The notes: generated by a model from the sequence alone, not told the origin. Positions 7,836 through 18,055 are shown, numbered from the stretch's first letter. The stretch: DNA of 64,000 nucleotides from JAGVSR01 sp964589785 (GCA_964589785.1 CAZPUQ010000001.1:558001-622000); one strand, 5' to 3'. A program made the numbers and translations.

Positions 7836-9149
7836 ATGACGGGCCACGTCGAGACCTTCGCATCGTCGAGGCGCGCCGCACGTCGGCGCGGCCTGCATGC
7901 CGTCGCTGCGCTCGCAACAGGGCTCGCCGCGGTCGCTGCGGTGGGGCCGGCCTCGTCCTACGACGACAACAGCATCAGGTTTGGGCCCTCGGGCCCGGGT
8001 GCGGGCAGCGCCGGCGCCGTCGACCGGGAGTTCGTGCGCGAGTGGGAGAAGAATCCGCCGCTCGGATATCCCACGCTCTCGCCCGCCAACGTCGCCGCCA
8101 CGAAAGCAGCGGTGAAGCGCTACCAGGACATCGTGGCCAAGGGGGGCTGGGAAACCGTCCCCGAGATCAAGCTCGCCTTCGGCGAGACGCATTTCGCCGT
8201 CGCCGTGCTGAAGCGGCGCCTTACGGCCTCCGGGGACCTCAAGGACGGCAGCGACGGCTCGGAATATTTCGACAGTTCCCTCGAAGCGGCCGTGAAGCGC
8301 TTCCAGGCCACCAACGGCCTGACGCCGACCGGCATCGTCGACGAGCGGACCGCCGTTGCCCTCAACGTGTCCGCCGAGGCCCGCCTGCGGCAGCTCAAGA
8401 ACTCGCTCGCGCGGCTGCAGGAGTACGTCGGCAGCACGGCCAAGCTCAGGTACGTCGTGGTCAACATCCCGGCGGCCCAGGTAGAGGCTGTCGCGGGCGA
8501 CAAGGTGGTCTCGCGTCATACCGGGGTCGTCGGCAAGCCCGAGCGGCCGACGCCGCTCCTGCGCACGGCCATCCACGAGATGAACTTCAATCCGGTGTGG
8601 CGTCTACCGCCGACGGTCGTCTCCAAGGACCTCATCCCGCGCGGCCGCGAGATGCAGAAGCAGGGCAAGAACGTCCTCGTGAAGTTCGGCATCGATGCCT
8701 ATGACGGCGCCGGCAAGAAGGTCGATCCGGAGAAGATCAACTGGGCCTCGGGCCAGCCGGCGGGGCTGTCGTACTCGCAGAAGCCCGGCAAGGACAATCC
8801 GCTGGGGTTTCTCAAGATCAACTTCAACAACTCCCACTCCGTCTATATGCACGACACGCCGTCGGAGGGCATGTTCGGCCGCAACTTCCGCGCGGCGAGC
8901 TCAGGCTGCATCCGGGTTGCGAACATCGAGACGCTGGCCGCCTGGCTGCTCGCCGCGACGCCCGGCTGGAGCGAGGGCCGCATCCAATCCGTCAAGGAGA
9001 GCGGCGAGCGGCTCGACGTGAGGCTGAAGAGGCCGGTCCCGCTCTATTTCGTCTACATCACGGCGTGGGCCACGCCCGACGGCGTCATCCAGTTCCGCCG
9101 CGATCTCTACGACCGCGATAAGGCGGGCTCCGTCGCCGCCTCCTACTGA
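7836..9149 (+). CDS. L,D-transpeptidase with peptidoglycan-binding domain (YcbB-like), copy 1
   Basis: The 437-residue exported enzyme should make 3-3 cross-links in peptidoglycan. It has a basic n-region and hydrophobic signal segment (residues 20-47). A helical region holds KRYQDIVAKGGWETVP, a peptidoglycan-binding domain holds AVKRFQATNGLTPTGIVDERTAVALNV (near 150-175), and the YkuD domain follows. The catalytic motif is HDTPSEGMFGRNF followed by SSGCIRV with the nucleophile C358. A tail region LDVRLKRPVPLYFVYITAW is shared with the second copy at 18221. ATG 7836 is chosen over a TTG at 7812. It follows ldtR and is the likely target of that regulator. Confidence 0.92.
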   Translation: MTGHVETFASSRRAARRRGLHAVAALATGLAAVAAVGPASSYDDNSIRFGPSGPGAGSAGAVDREFVREWEKNPPLGYPTLSPANVAATKAAVKRYQDIVAKGGWETVPEIKLAFGETHFAVAVLKRRLTASGDLKDGSDGSEYFDSSLEAAVKRFQATNGLTPTGIVDERTAVALNVSAEARLRQLKNSLARLQEYVGSTAKLRYVVVNIPAAQVEAVAGDKVVSRHTGVVGKPERPTPLLRTAIHEMNFNPVWRLPPTVVSKDLIPRGREMQKQGKNVLVKFGIDAYDGAGKKVDPEKINWASGQPAGLSYSQKPGKDNPLGFLKINFNNSHSVYMHDTPSEGMFGRNFRAASSGCIRVANIETLAAWLLAATPGWSEGRIQSVKESGERLDVRLKRPVPLYFVYITAWATPDGVIQFRRDLYDRDKAGSVAASY

Positions 9150-9607
9150 AATCCAGAACCCGGACGGTCGAGTCGTGCGCCGGTGCGCGGTGCGTCGCCA
9201 GTGTTCGTCCGTCCGTGCCGGCGAACGTGCGCGCGAGGCGGGGTGTCAGGAACTCGACCTAAGGGCTCGGAGTGAGCCGTTTCCGCTCGCGTCGGGCGTC
9301 GTCGGCGCGGCATTTTGTGCGCCGTCAAATTTCTTGACGCCGGTCAAGTGTTCGCCCTCTTTGGAATGCTTTAAGCGAGGGGTCGCACCCCGTTGCCGGT
9401 GGCCCGCGGCAGAGATGGCCGGACGGAACCGGTCGGCTCTCGCCAGAAGTCCAGGGCGCCGCGTGATCGGGGGACGGCCAACTGCTTCCGCGGCCTCAAA
9501 AAGGTCGCGACATGCGCGACATGAAAGCGGTTGTCCGGGAGATCGAGCCGGGGCATGGTGCCCGCCAGAAGGGCGGCAACAGCCCCAAAGGGTCAGGGAA
9601 CGTGCAG
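9150..9607. other. Intergenic region upstream of hemA
   Basis: This 458-bp stretch has no supported gene. Its one clear element is the FNR/FixK-type palindrome at 9334-9347. An in-frame ATG at 9512 would extend HemA by 32 unconserved residues, and I treat that stretch as leader. Confidence 0.6.
9334..9347 (+). promoter_or_regulatory. FNR/FixK-type operator upstream of hemA
   Basis: TTGACGCCGGTCAA is a perfect TTGAC-N4-GTCAA palindrome fitting the TTGAY-N4-RTCAA consensus of FnrL/FixK. The hexamer CTTTAA at 9369-9374 could be the -10, which would place the box near -41, the classic activator position. FNR-type control of hemA is known in other alphaproteobacteria; here it is inferred. The box lies about 260 bp before the chosen start codon. 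Confidence 0.6.
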
Positions 9608-10840
9608 ATGGACTATGCCGGGCGATTCAAGGCGGCTCTCGATCAGATCAGGACCGAGGGCCGGTATCGGGTGTTTGCCGATCTGAAGCGCCGGCGCGGT
9701 GCCTTCCCCTCGGCCACCCGGTTCGCCAGCAAGGGCACCCAGCCGATCACCGTGTGGTGCTCGAACGACTACCTCGGCATGGGGCAGAATCCCGAGGTGC
9801 TCGCCGCCATGCACGAGGCGATCGACCTCGTGGGCGCGGGCTCCGGCGGCACGCGCAACATCTCCGGCACGACCCATTATCACGTCGAGCTCGAGCAGGA
9901 GATCGCGGCCCTGCACGGCAAGGAAGCCGCGCTGCTGTTCACCTCCGCCTATGTGGCCAACGACGCCACGCTGTCGACCATCCAGAAGCTCATTCCCGGC
10001 CTCGTCATCTTCTCCGACGAGAAGAACCACGCCTCGATGATCGAGGGCATCCGCCGCGGCGGCGGCGAGAAGCGCGTGTTCCGGCACAATGATCTCGCGG
10101 ACCTCGAAGCCAAGCTCAAGGAGTGCCCCGCCGGGACGCCGAAGCTCATCGCCTTCGAGAGCGTCTACTCGATGGACGGCCATATCGCGCCGATCGCCGC
10201 CATCTGCGATCTGGCCGAAAAGTACGGCGCCATGACCTACCTCGACGAGGTCCACGCGGTTGGCCTCTATGGTCCGCGCGGCGGCGGCATCGCCGAGCGT
10301 GACGGCGTCATGCACCGCCTCGACATCATCAACGGCACGCTCGCCAAGGGCTACGGCGTCATGGGCGGCTACATTGCCGCCTCGCGCGACATCTGCGATG
10401 CCATCCGCTCCTTCGCGTCCGGCTTCATCTTCACGACGTCGATCGCGCCGGCAATCGCGGCCGGTGCGCTCGCCTCGATCCGCTACCTGAAAAGAAGCCA
10501 GGTCGAGCGGGCCCGCCACCAGGAGCGCGCCCGCACGCTAAAGGCCATGCTGAAGGCGGCGAAGATCCCGGTGATGGAGAACCCGAGCCACATCGTGCCG
10601 ATCCTCGTCGGCGACCCCGTGCACTGCAAGGCGGTGACCGACACGCTGCTCGACCGCTACGGCATCTACGCGCAGCCGATCAACTATCCGACCGTGCCGC
10701 GCGGCACCGAGCGCATCCGGCTCACGCCCTCGCCGCAGCACACCGATGCCCAGATGGAAGCGCTGGTGCGGGCGCTGTCGGAGCTGTGGGCCGCCTGCCC
10801 GCTCTCCCACGGCCAGACGGTGCGACTCGCGGCCGAATAG
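9608..10840 (+). CDS. hemA: 5-aminolevulinate synthase
   Basis: This PLP enzyme condenses glycine with succinyl-CoA, the first step of the C4 haem pathway typical of alphaproteobacteria. The 410-residue length is normal for the family. It has CSNDYLGMGQ (residues 51-60), GAGSGGTRNISGTTHYH (77-92), the PLP aspartate D213 in YLDEVHAVGLYG and the Schiff-base lysine K247 in NGTLAKGYGVMGGY. ATG 9608 has AGGGA 8 bp upstream and gives the conserved MDYAGRFKAALD start. glyA, which interconverts serine and glycine, follows 212 bp downstream. HemB, the next pathway enzyme, is at 3281. Confidence 0.97.
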   Translation: MDYAGRFKAALDQIRTEGRYRVFADLKRRRGAFPSATRFASKGTQPITVWCSNDYLGMGQNPEVLAAMHEAIDLVGAGSGGTRNISGTTHYHVELEQEIAALHGKEAALLFTSAYVANDATLSTIQKLIPGLVIFSDEKNHASMIEGIRRGGGEKRVFRHNDLADLEAKLKECPAGTPKLIAFESVYSMDGHIAPIAAICDLAEKYGAMTYLDEVHAVGLYGPRGGGIAERDGVMHRLDIINGTLAKGYGVMGGYIAASRDICDAIRSFASGFIFTTSIAPAIAAGALASIRYLKRSQVERARHQERARTLKAMLKAAKIPVMENPSHIVPILVGDPVHCKAVTDTLLDRYGIYAQPINYPTVPRGTERIRLTPSPQHTDAQMEALVRALSELWAACPLSHGQTVRLAAE

Positions 10841-11052
10841 CCCCAAAGGGTTGGTTGCGCCCACCCCGGGGGGCGTTTGCGGCCGGGCAATCTCTGCCTA
10901 GTGTGACGCTGAGCCGGGGGCCGTTGTGGCGTTCCCGGACCGCGTGGTATCCCGTCTTTCCACCCTCCATCGAGGGGAGCGGCTGGCGTCCCCCGACGCT
11001 TCGCGCATCCCCACCCGCCGCAGCCAACCCATTCAATAAACGAGGAAACACG

Positions 11053-12333
<1,281 letters not shown>

Positions 12334-12350
12334 TCGACCGAAAAGCAGCT

Positions 12351-12390
12351 GAGCGCCGGGCGGTTGGACCGCCCGGCGCTCTCGTATTTC
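12351..12390 (+). terminator. Hairpin terminator after glyA
   Basis: A perfect 14-bp GC-rich stem (12351-12364 with 12368-12381) closes on a TGG loop. The following run is TCGTATTT rather than a pure T-tract, so termination strength is uncertain. It separates glyA from the nrdR-rib operon. Confidence 0.75.
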
Positions 12391-12486
12391 GGGGGCATCG
12401 AGGAGATCGCTGCGCCGGTGGCCGCGACAAGCGCGCGGTGACGGCTTAAGAGTGCCGCAGATCCAGTCGATTCCGAGGCCCTTGCG

Positions 12487-12972
12487 ATGCGCTGCCCCTA
12501 CTGCGGCTCCGAGAACACGAGCGTGAAGGACAGCCGTCCGACGGACGAGAACGCCTCGATCCGGCGCCGCCGCGAGTGCCCCGATTGCGGCGGCCGCTTC
12601 ACGACCTTCGAGCGGGTGCAGCTACGCGAGCTCGTGGTCGTCAAGCGCTCCGGCCGCAAGGTGCCCTTCGACCGCGACAAGCTCATGAAGTCGGTGACCA
12701 TCGCCACCCGCAAGCGTCCCATCGCCGACGACCGCATCGAGCGTATGGTCTCCGGCATTGTCCGTCAGCTCGAAAGCGCGGGCGAGACCGAGATTCCCTC
12801 CTCCCTCATCGGCGAGCGCGTCATGGAGGCCCTGCGCGGCCTCGATCCCGTCGCCTATGTGCGCTTCGCCTCCGTCTACCGCGACTTCCGCGAGGCGGCC
12901 GACTTCCAGGAGGTCCTGGGCGAGATCGCCGGCGACGACGCGGCGGCCCTGCCCCCTGCCAAGCGCTCGTGA
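12487..12972 (+). CDS. nrdR: Transcriptional repressor NrdR
   Basis: NrdR represses ribonucleotide reductase genes when ATP/dATP signals sufficiency. The 161-residue protein has the N-terminal zinc ribbon (C3, C6, C31, C34 in CPYCGSEN and RECPDCGGRFTT), followed by the ATP-cone with VVKRSGRKVPFDRDKL and VAYVRFASVYRDFREAADF near residues 125-142. The length is standard. It heads the run nrdR-ribD-ribE-ribBX-ribH-nusB-thiL, a common alphaproteobacterial order. A probable target, nrdJ, lies at the left edge of the window with a pair of NrdR-box-like sites. Confidence 0.97.
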   Translation: MRCPYCGSENTSVKDSRPTDENASIRRRRECPDCGGRFTTFERVQLRELVVVKRSGRKVPFDRDKLMKSVTIATRKRPIADDRIERMVSGIVRQLESAGETEIPSSLIGERVMEALRGLDPVAYVRFASVYRDFREAADFQEVLGEIAGDDAAALPPAKRS

Positions 12973-13039
12973 CATCGTTCCTGAGAGACGGGGCCGCGCT
13001 TGAGATTTGCCGCGGGCCGGTGGAAACCTTAGACGCACC

Positions 13040-14134
13040 ATGACCCGCCCCGCCCCGCCGTTCGATTCTGCCATGATGCGCATCGCCCTGCGCATGGCCG
13101 GGCGCGGTCTGGGCACGGCCGCGCCCAATCCGGCGGTCGGCGCCGTCATCGCGGACGAGGCGACGGGCGAAGTCATTGCCCGCGGGTGGACGCAGCCCGG
13201 CGGGCGGCCCCATGCCGAGACGGAAGCGATCGGCCGGGCCGCCGCGCGGGCCCGCGGCGCGACCCTCTACGTCACGCTCGAGCCCTGCGCGCACCACGGC
13301 AAGACCCCGCCGTGCACGGACGCCATCATCGCGGCGGGCGCCCGCCGCGTGGTGATCGGCATCGGCGATCCCGATCCGCGCACGGCCGGCGAGGGGATCG
13401 CCAGGCTGAGGGGCGCGGGGCTTACCGTCAGCGTCGGCGTGCTGGAACGCGAGGCGCGCTGGGTGACGCTCGGCCATATCCTGCGCATCACGAAGCAGAG
13501 ACCGTTCGTGACGCTGAAGCTCGCCACCGATGCGGCGGGGGCCGTGGCGCCGGGCGACGGCCGTGCCCCGCGCTGGGTCACCGGGCCCGAGGCGCGCGCG
13601 GCCGGCCACCTGCTGCGCGCGGAGGCCGACGCCATTCTCGTCGGCTCCGGGACGATCGACGCCGACAATCCGGATCTCACGTGCCGGCTGCCGGGGCTCG
13701 AACACCGCTCCCCCGTGCGCATCGTGCTCGGCGGACGCAATCGGCTCAATCCGGCGTCCCGGCTCTTCGCCACGGCCCGGACCGTGCCCGTGATCGTCTA
13801 CCGTGAGGGCGTGAGAGGCGAGGAGGACCGGCAACTCGAGGCGTCGGGGGCCGAGGTCGTCCCGCTACAGGAGAGCTTGCTGCCGACAGTTCTGGCGCAT
13901 CTCGCCGGCCGCGGCCTGACGCGGCTCCTCGTCGAGGGCGGGCCGAAGGTCTGGCGCAGCTTCGCCGAGGCGGGGCTGGTGGACGAGGTGGTGCTGTTCA
14001 TGGCCGGCCACGGCGGCGCGAGCGACGCGCTGCGGGCGCTCGAAGCGCACATCGGCGCCATCGCCCTGGAGATGGCCGATCATCGCCCCGTCGGACCCGA
14101 TACCATGTGGCGCTTGCGCCGCGTCGGGGCCTAG
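13040..14134 (+). CDS. ribD: Bifunctional diaminohydroxyphosphoribosylaminopyrimidine deaminase / 5-amino-6-(5-phosphoribosylamino)uracil reductase
   Basis: RibD performs the second and third steps of riboflavin synthesis. The N-terminal deaminase has the zinc motif HAE at 58-60 and PCAHHGKTPPC at 82-92 (C83, C92). The C-terminal reductase domain starts near residue 150 with RPFVTLKLATDAAG and has DAILVGSGTIDADNP and LLVEGGPKVWRSF. In KLATDAAGAVAP the usual SLDG is altered but the lysine is kept. ATG 13040 (MTRPAPPF) is chosen over an upstream in-frame ATG at 13007. The ribosome binding site is weak. 364 residues is the normal length. Confidence 0.96.
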   Translation: MTRPAPPFDSAMMRIALRMAGRGLGTAAPNPAVGAVIADEATGEVIARGWTQPGGRPHAETEAIGRAAARARGATLYVTLEPCAHHGKTPPCTDAIIAAGARRVVIGIGDPDPRTAGEGIARLRGAGLTVSVGVLEREARWVTLGHILRITKQRPFVTLKLATDAAGAVAPGDGRAPRWVTGPEARAAGHLLRAEADAILVGSGTIDADNPDLTCRLPGLEHRSPVRIVLGGRNRLNPASRLFATARTVPVIVYREGVRGEEDRQLEASGAEVVPLQESLLPTVLAHLAGRGLTRLLVEGGPKVWRSFAEAGLVDEVVLFMAGHGGASDALRALEAHIGAIALEMADHRPVGPDTMWRLRRVGA

Positions 14135-14173
14135 GCCACACCCGCAGGCCAGGATCAGCGGGGCAGAGCGCTC

Positions 14174-14767
14174 ATGTTTACGGGCATCATCACGGACATC
14201 GGCGAGGTCATCGGCCGCGAGGGTGGGCGCTTCGCGCTCCGCTCCGGCTACGATGCCGCCACGATCGACGTCGGGGCCTCCATCGCCTGCGATGGCGTCT
14301 GCCTGACCGTGACGTCCGTGCGTCCCGACGGGCTCGGCTCGGCCTTCACGCTCGACGTCTCCAACGAGACGCTCGCCAGGACGACGCTCGGAAGCTGGAT
14401 GCCGGGCCGCGCCGTCAATCTGGAACGCGCGCTGAAGGCCGGCGACGAGCTCGGCGGCCACATCGTGTCGGGTCACGTCGACGGGCTCGCGCGCATCCTG
14501 TCCGCAGCCCACGACGGCGACAGCGTGCGCTTCGTCCTCGAGGCGCATTCGGAGCTCGCCCGCTTCATCGCGCCCAAGGGCTCGATCGCCCTCGACGGCA
14601 CCTCGCTCACGGTCAACGAGGTGATGGGCAACCGCTTCGGATTGAACCTTATTCCGCACACCTTGACCCGGACGACCTGGGGGCGCAAAAAGCCGGGCGA
14701 CCTCGTCAATCTGGAGGTCGACATGTTCGCGCGCTACGTCGCGCGGCTCTTGGAGTTCCGTCCGTGA
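14174..14767 (+). CDS. ribE: Riboflavin synthase, alpha chain
   Basis: This 197-residue enzyme dismutates two 6,7-dimethyl-8-ribityllumazine molecules to riboflavin. It starts with the diagnostic MFTGIITDIG and shows the twin lumazine-binding domains. Repeat 1 has IACDGVCLTVTSV and the linker GDELGGHIVSGHVDG; repeat 2 has IALDGTSLTVNEV and NLIPHTLTRTTW. Its TGA overlaps the GTG of the next gene, indicating translational coupling. Confidence 0.97.
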   Translation: MFTGIITDIGEVIGREGGRFALRSGYDAATIDVGASIACDGVCLTVTSVRPDGLGSAFTLDVSNETLARTTLGSWMPGRAVNLERALKAGDELGGHIVSGHVDGLARILSAAHDGDSVRFVLEAHSELARFIAPKGSIALDGTSLTVNEVMGNRFGLNLIPHTLTRTTWGRKKPGDLVNLEVDMFARYVARLLEFRP

Positions 14768-15915
14768 GCGCAACGAAGACGAGCAGCCACGTCGTCCCGG
14801 CCCCGGCGTCGAAGACGGCGTCCGCCGTCTCCCCGACGCACGAGATCGTCGAGGAGCTGCAGAACGGGCGCATGGTCATCCTCGTCGATGCCGAGGAGCG
14901 GGAGAACGAGGGCGATCTCGTCGTCGCCGCGCAGATGGCGACGCCCGACGCGATCAACTTCATGGCGAAGCACGGCCGCGGCCTCGTCTGCCTCGCGCTG
15001 ACGCCGGCGCGGGCGGCCGCGCTCGGCCTGGAGATGATGGTGCGCAACAATGCCTCGCGCAACCGCACCGCATTCACCCAGTCGATCGAGGCGCGCGAGG
15101 GCATCTCCACCGGCATCTCCGCGCACGATCGCGCCCGCACGATCTCGACCGCCATCGACCCGACGAAAGGCGCCGACGATCTCGTCTCGCCCGGCCACGT
15201 CTTTCCCCTGATCGCGCGCGAGGGCGGCGTCCTCATCCGTGCCGGCCACACGGAAGCCTCCGTCGATCTCGCCAAGCTCGCCGGGCTGGCGCCGAGCGCC
15301 GTCATCTGCGAGGTCATGAACGACGACGGGACGATGGCGCGCCTGCCCGACCTCATCGAGTTCGCCCGCCGGCACGACCTCAAGATCGGGACCATCGAGG
15401 ATCTGATCGCCTACCGCCTCAAGAACGACCGTCTCGTCGCGCGCGTCGCCGAGACGCGTTTCGACAGTGCCTACGGCGGGCCGTTCGACCTCAAGGTCTA
15501 CACGACGACGGTGGCGCCGGCCGAGCACCTGGCCATCGTCAAGGGCCACCCGCGGGCCGACGAGCCGGTGCTCGTGCGGGTGCATGCGGTGAACGTGCCC
15601 GGCGACCTCCTCGGCATCGCTGAAGCGCCGAACGGCGAGAGCCTGATCGCCAGATCCCTGCGCATGATCGACCGCGCGGGCTGCGGCGTGGTCGTCCTGA
15701 TCCGCGATCTCGGGCCGAAGAGCGTCAGCGACTGGATCGGCCGTCGCGCGGCGCCGCTGACGGGCCGGCGACAGGTGGAAACGGGCATCGGCTCGCAGAT
15801 CCTGCGCGATATCGGCATCCGCGACATGGTGCTCCTCACCAATTCGCCCGAGCAGGTCTACATCGGCGTCGAGGCCTTCGGGCTCAGGATTGTCGAAACG
15901 CGAGCGATCGAGTAG
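14764..15915 (+). CDS. ribB: 3,4-dihydroxy-2-butanone-4-phosphate synthase fused to a degenerate GTP cyclohydrolase II domain (RibBX type)
   Basis: The N-terminal half (residues 1-225) is a complete RibB domain: LVDAEERENEGDLVVAA, FTQSIEAREGISTGIS, AGHTEASVDLAKLAG and VICEVMNDDGTMAR. The C-terminal half aligns with RibA in outline (RVHAVNVPGDLLG, ending GIRDMVLLTNSPEQVYIGVEAFGLRIVE) but lacks the zinc cysteines. Where RibA has HSEC-x-TGD this protein has HAVNVPGD, and the RCDCG segment is absent. It therefore probably cannot hydrolyse GTP, like the RibBX variants described in Proteobacteria, so a separate ribA should exist elsewhere. The start is GTG 14764, overlapping ribE by 4 bp; no ATG precedes the conserved region. 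Confidence 0.93.
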   Translation: MSATKTSSHVVPAPASKTASAVSPTHEIVEELQNGRMVILVDAEERENEGDLVVAAQMATPDAINFMAKHGRGLVCLALTPARAAALGLEMMVRNNASRNRTAFTQSIEAREGISTGISAHDRARTISTAIDPTKGADDLVSPGHVFPLIAREGGVLIRAGHTEASVDLAKLAGLAPSAVICEVMNDDGTMARLPDLIEFARRHDLKIGTIEDLIAYRLKNDRLVARVAETRFDSAYGGPFDLKVYTTTVAPAEHLAIVKGHPRADEPVLVRVHAVNVPGDLLGIAEAPNGESLIARSLRMIDRAGCGVVVLIRDLGPKSVSDWIGRRAAPLTGRRQVETGIGSQILRDIGIRDMVLLTNSPEQVYIGVEAFGLRIVETRAIE

Positions 15916-15920
15916 TCACC

Positions 15921-16436
15921 ATGGTCGACCGGTCTGAAGACGAGCGGGCGGCACGGGGTGGCCGTGATCTGGCGCAGGGCGTACGCGTCCTCATCATCGA
16001 GGCTCCGTACTATGCCGAGATCAACGGGCACCTGCTCGCAGGCGCCCTGCATGTGCTCGCCGAGAACGGCTGCGACTACGACCGGCTTCCTGTCGCCGGC
16101 GCGCTCGAGATCCCGCAGGCGCTCTCGGCCGCCGCGGCCGCCGGCGCGATCGGCAAGGGCGGGCGTTTCAGCGGCGCCATCGCGCTCGGTTGCGTCATCC
16201 GCGGAGAAACCTCGCACTACGACATCGTCTGCAACAACGCCAACCATTGGCTCATGGAGACCGCCATTCGTCATTCGATCCCAGTCGGCAACGCGATCCT
16301 CACGGTCGATACGCGCGAGCAGGCGCTGGCACGCGCCGCCGGCGGCGACCCGTCGGGCAAGGGCGGCGATGCGGCCCGTGCGTGCCTCGGCCTCATCGCT
16401 CTGCAGCGACGGCTCGCCGCGGAGCCGGCGTCATGA
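15921..16436 (+). CDS. ribH: 6,7-dimethyl-8-ribityllumazine synthase
   Basis: RibH condenses the pyrimidine and butanone phosphate precursors into lumazine, the substrate of RibE. The 171-residue protein has VPVAGALEIPQA-like RLPVAGALEIPQAL, GAIALGCVIRGETSHYDIVCNN and VGNAILTVDTREQALARA. It begins 5 bp after ribBX and its TGA overlaps the nusB ATG, so it lies inside the operon. Confidence 0.96.
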   Translation: MVDRSEDERAARGGRDLAQGVRVLIIEAPYYAEINGHLLAGALHVLAENGCDYDRLPVAGALEIPQALSAAAAAGAIGKGGRFSGAIALGCVIRGETSHYDIVCNNANHWLMETAIRHSIPVGNAILTVDTREQALARAAGGDPSGKGGDAARACLGLIALQRRLAAEPAS

Positions 16437-16963
16437 CGGCGGCGGTTCCGAGGAAGCCCGCCGGCAAAGGCGCAACGCCGCGCTCGAAGGCGCGCATGGC
16501 CGCCGTGCAGGCGCTCTACCAGATGGAGCTTGCCGGGGCCGACGTCAGCGACGTCGTCGACGAGTTCCAGAGGCTGCGCTTCCGGCCCGCCGATCCGGCC
16601 CCCGCCGAGGACGAGGACGCCAGCGCCGATCTGGAAGAGGCCGACGCCACGTTCTTCTCCGAGATCGTCCACGGCGTCGTGCGCCGCCAGCGCGACATCG
16701 ATCCGATGGTCCACGAGCAGCTCGCGGCGGGCTGGCGCCTCGTTCGCGTCGATGCCATCCTGCGCGCGATCCTGCGCGCGGGCACGTTCGAGCTCATGGA
16801 GCGGCGCGACGTTCCGGGGCGCGTCGTCATCAACGAGTACATCAACGTCGCGCACGCGTTCTTCGACGGCGACGAGCCGCGCGTCGTCAACGGCGTGCTC
16901 GACAAGATCGGCCGCCGGATGCGGGCCGACGAGTTCGAGCAGAAGCGGCCCGCCTCCGGCTGA
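16433..16963 (+). CDS. nusB: Transcription antitermination factor NusB
   Basis: NusB binds boxA RNA with NusE (S10) and supports antitermination of rRNA operons. The 176-residue all-helical protein has RSKARMAAVQALYQMELAG at residues 19-37, FFSEIVHGVVRRQRDID near 80 and the conserved RVDAILRAILRAGTFEL and VVINEYINVAHAFFDGDEPRVVNGVLDKI. An acidic insertion (residues 55-70) lengthens the loop after helix 2. ATG 16433 overlaps the ribH stop by 4 bp (ATGA). The position between ribH and thiL is widely conserved. Confidence 0.96.
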   Translation: MTAAVPRKPAGKGATPRSKARMAAVQALYQMELAGADVSDVVDEFQRLRFRPADPAPAEDEDASADLEEADATFFSEIVHGVVRRQRDIDPMVHEQLAAGWRLVRVDAILRAILRAGTFELMERRDVPGRVVINEYINVAHAFFDGDEPRVVNGVLDKIGRRMRADEFEQKRPASG

Positions 16964-17014
16964 GGACGAAAAGCCAGGGCCGGCCGCCGATCGCGGCGCG
17001 TGGGAGGCGAAGCG

Positions 17015-18013
17015 GTGTCCGGCACCATCACGAGCGAAGCGGAGCTGATCGCGACGTACCTCGCTCCGCTTGCGCGGCCGAACGAGGGCGCGTTCGGGCT
17101 TCGGGACGATTGCGCGGTCCTGGCGCCGGCCCCCGGCACGGACCTCGTTCTCACCACGGACGCGGTCGCGGCGGGCGTCCATTTCTTCGCCGACGACCCG
17201 CCGGAGGACATCGCCTGGAAAGCGCTCGCGGTGAACCTGTCGGATCTGGCCGCCAAAGCCGCCACCCCGCGCGCCTACCTAATGGCCCTCTCCTTCCCCG
17301 AGTCGCCCACGCATGCCTTCCTCGGCCGCTTCGCAAGTGGTCTCGCCGAGGCGCAGGCGGCGGCCGGCATCGTGCTGGCCGGCGGCGATACCGATCGCAG
17401 GCTCGGCCCGTTGACCGTCACGATCACGGCGATCGGGGAGGTACCGGCGGGATTCCACCTGACGCGGGCGGGAGCGCGGGAGGGCGACGCGCTGTTCGTG
17501 ACGGGGACGCTCGGCGAGGCCGCACTCGGTCTGAAGCTGCGTCGCGGCGACGAGGATGCGCGCGCCTGGGCGCTGACGAGCGCCGAGCGAGGCCGTCTCG
17601 TCGCGCGCTACCTGAGGCCCGCTCTCCGCCTCGACGTGCAGCCGGCCCTGCGCCGCTGGGCGACGGCGGCCATGGATGTCTCCGACGGGCTGGCCAAGGA
17701 TCTCGCCAGGCTCGCCGCCGCTTCAAAGGTCGGCGCTCTCGTCGAGAGCGCGTGCCTTCCGCTCGCAGACCCTGTGCGTCGCCTCGTCTCGCACGATGCC
17801 GGTCTCCTCGACCTCGTGCTCGGCGGCGGGGACGACTACGAGGTTCTGTTCACCGTCGCGCCGGACGCCGAGCCCGAGCTGATGGCCTGGTCCCGCGCGG
17901 CGGGTGTCAAGGTCACCCGCATCGGACGCATCGGCGCCGGACCGGGCGTTTCGCTCAAATCACCGGACGCGCCGCCCCGGCCGCTCGCGGCGACCGGGTG
18001 GGACCATTTCTGA
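17015..18013 (+). CDS. thiL: Thiamine-monophosphate kinase
   Basis: ThiL phosphorylates thiamine monophosphate to the active pyrophosphate. The 332-residue protein shows the PurM-like ATP-grasp features: LRDDCAVLAP near 30, LTTDAVAAGVHFFADDPPEDIAWKAL around 47-66, VNLSDLAAKAATPRAYL, LAGGDTDR, AMDVSDGLAKDLARLA and VLGGGDDYEVLFTV. I chose GTG 17015, which has GGGAGGCG about 6 bp upstream, over GTG 17000 in the same frame. It closes the nrdR-rib-nusB run. Confidence 0.95.
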   Translation: MSGTITSEAELIATYLAPLARPNEGAFGLRDDCAVLAPAPGTDLVLTTDAVAAGVHFFADDPPEDIAWKALAVNLSDLAAKAATPRAYLMALSFPESPTHAFLGRFASGLAEAQAAAGIVLAGGDTDRRLGPLTVTITAIGEVPAGFHLTRAGAREGDALFVTGTLGEAALGLKLRRGDEDARAWALTSAERGRLVARYLRPALRLDVQPALRRWATAAMDVSDGLAKDLARLAAASKVGALVESACLPLADPVRRLVSHDAGLLDLVLGGGDDYEVLFTVAPDAEPELMAWSRAAGVKVTRIGRIGAGPGVSLKSPDAPPRPLAATGWDHF

Positions 18014-18043
18014 TGGGGTCGGCGTGGCGACCATTCCCTGTTG

Positions 18044-18055
18044 AAACAAATGTTT
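18044..18055. promoter_or_regulatory. Palindromic AT-rich element upstream of the second L,D-transpeptidase gene
   Basis: AAACAAATGTTT is an AAACA/TGTTT inverted repeat in a short AT-rich patch about 165 bp before the gene. ATGTTT also occurs in the AT-rich control region upstream of ldtR. A shared regulator is conceivable but the match is too short to rely on. Confidence 0.2.
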
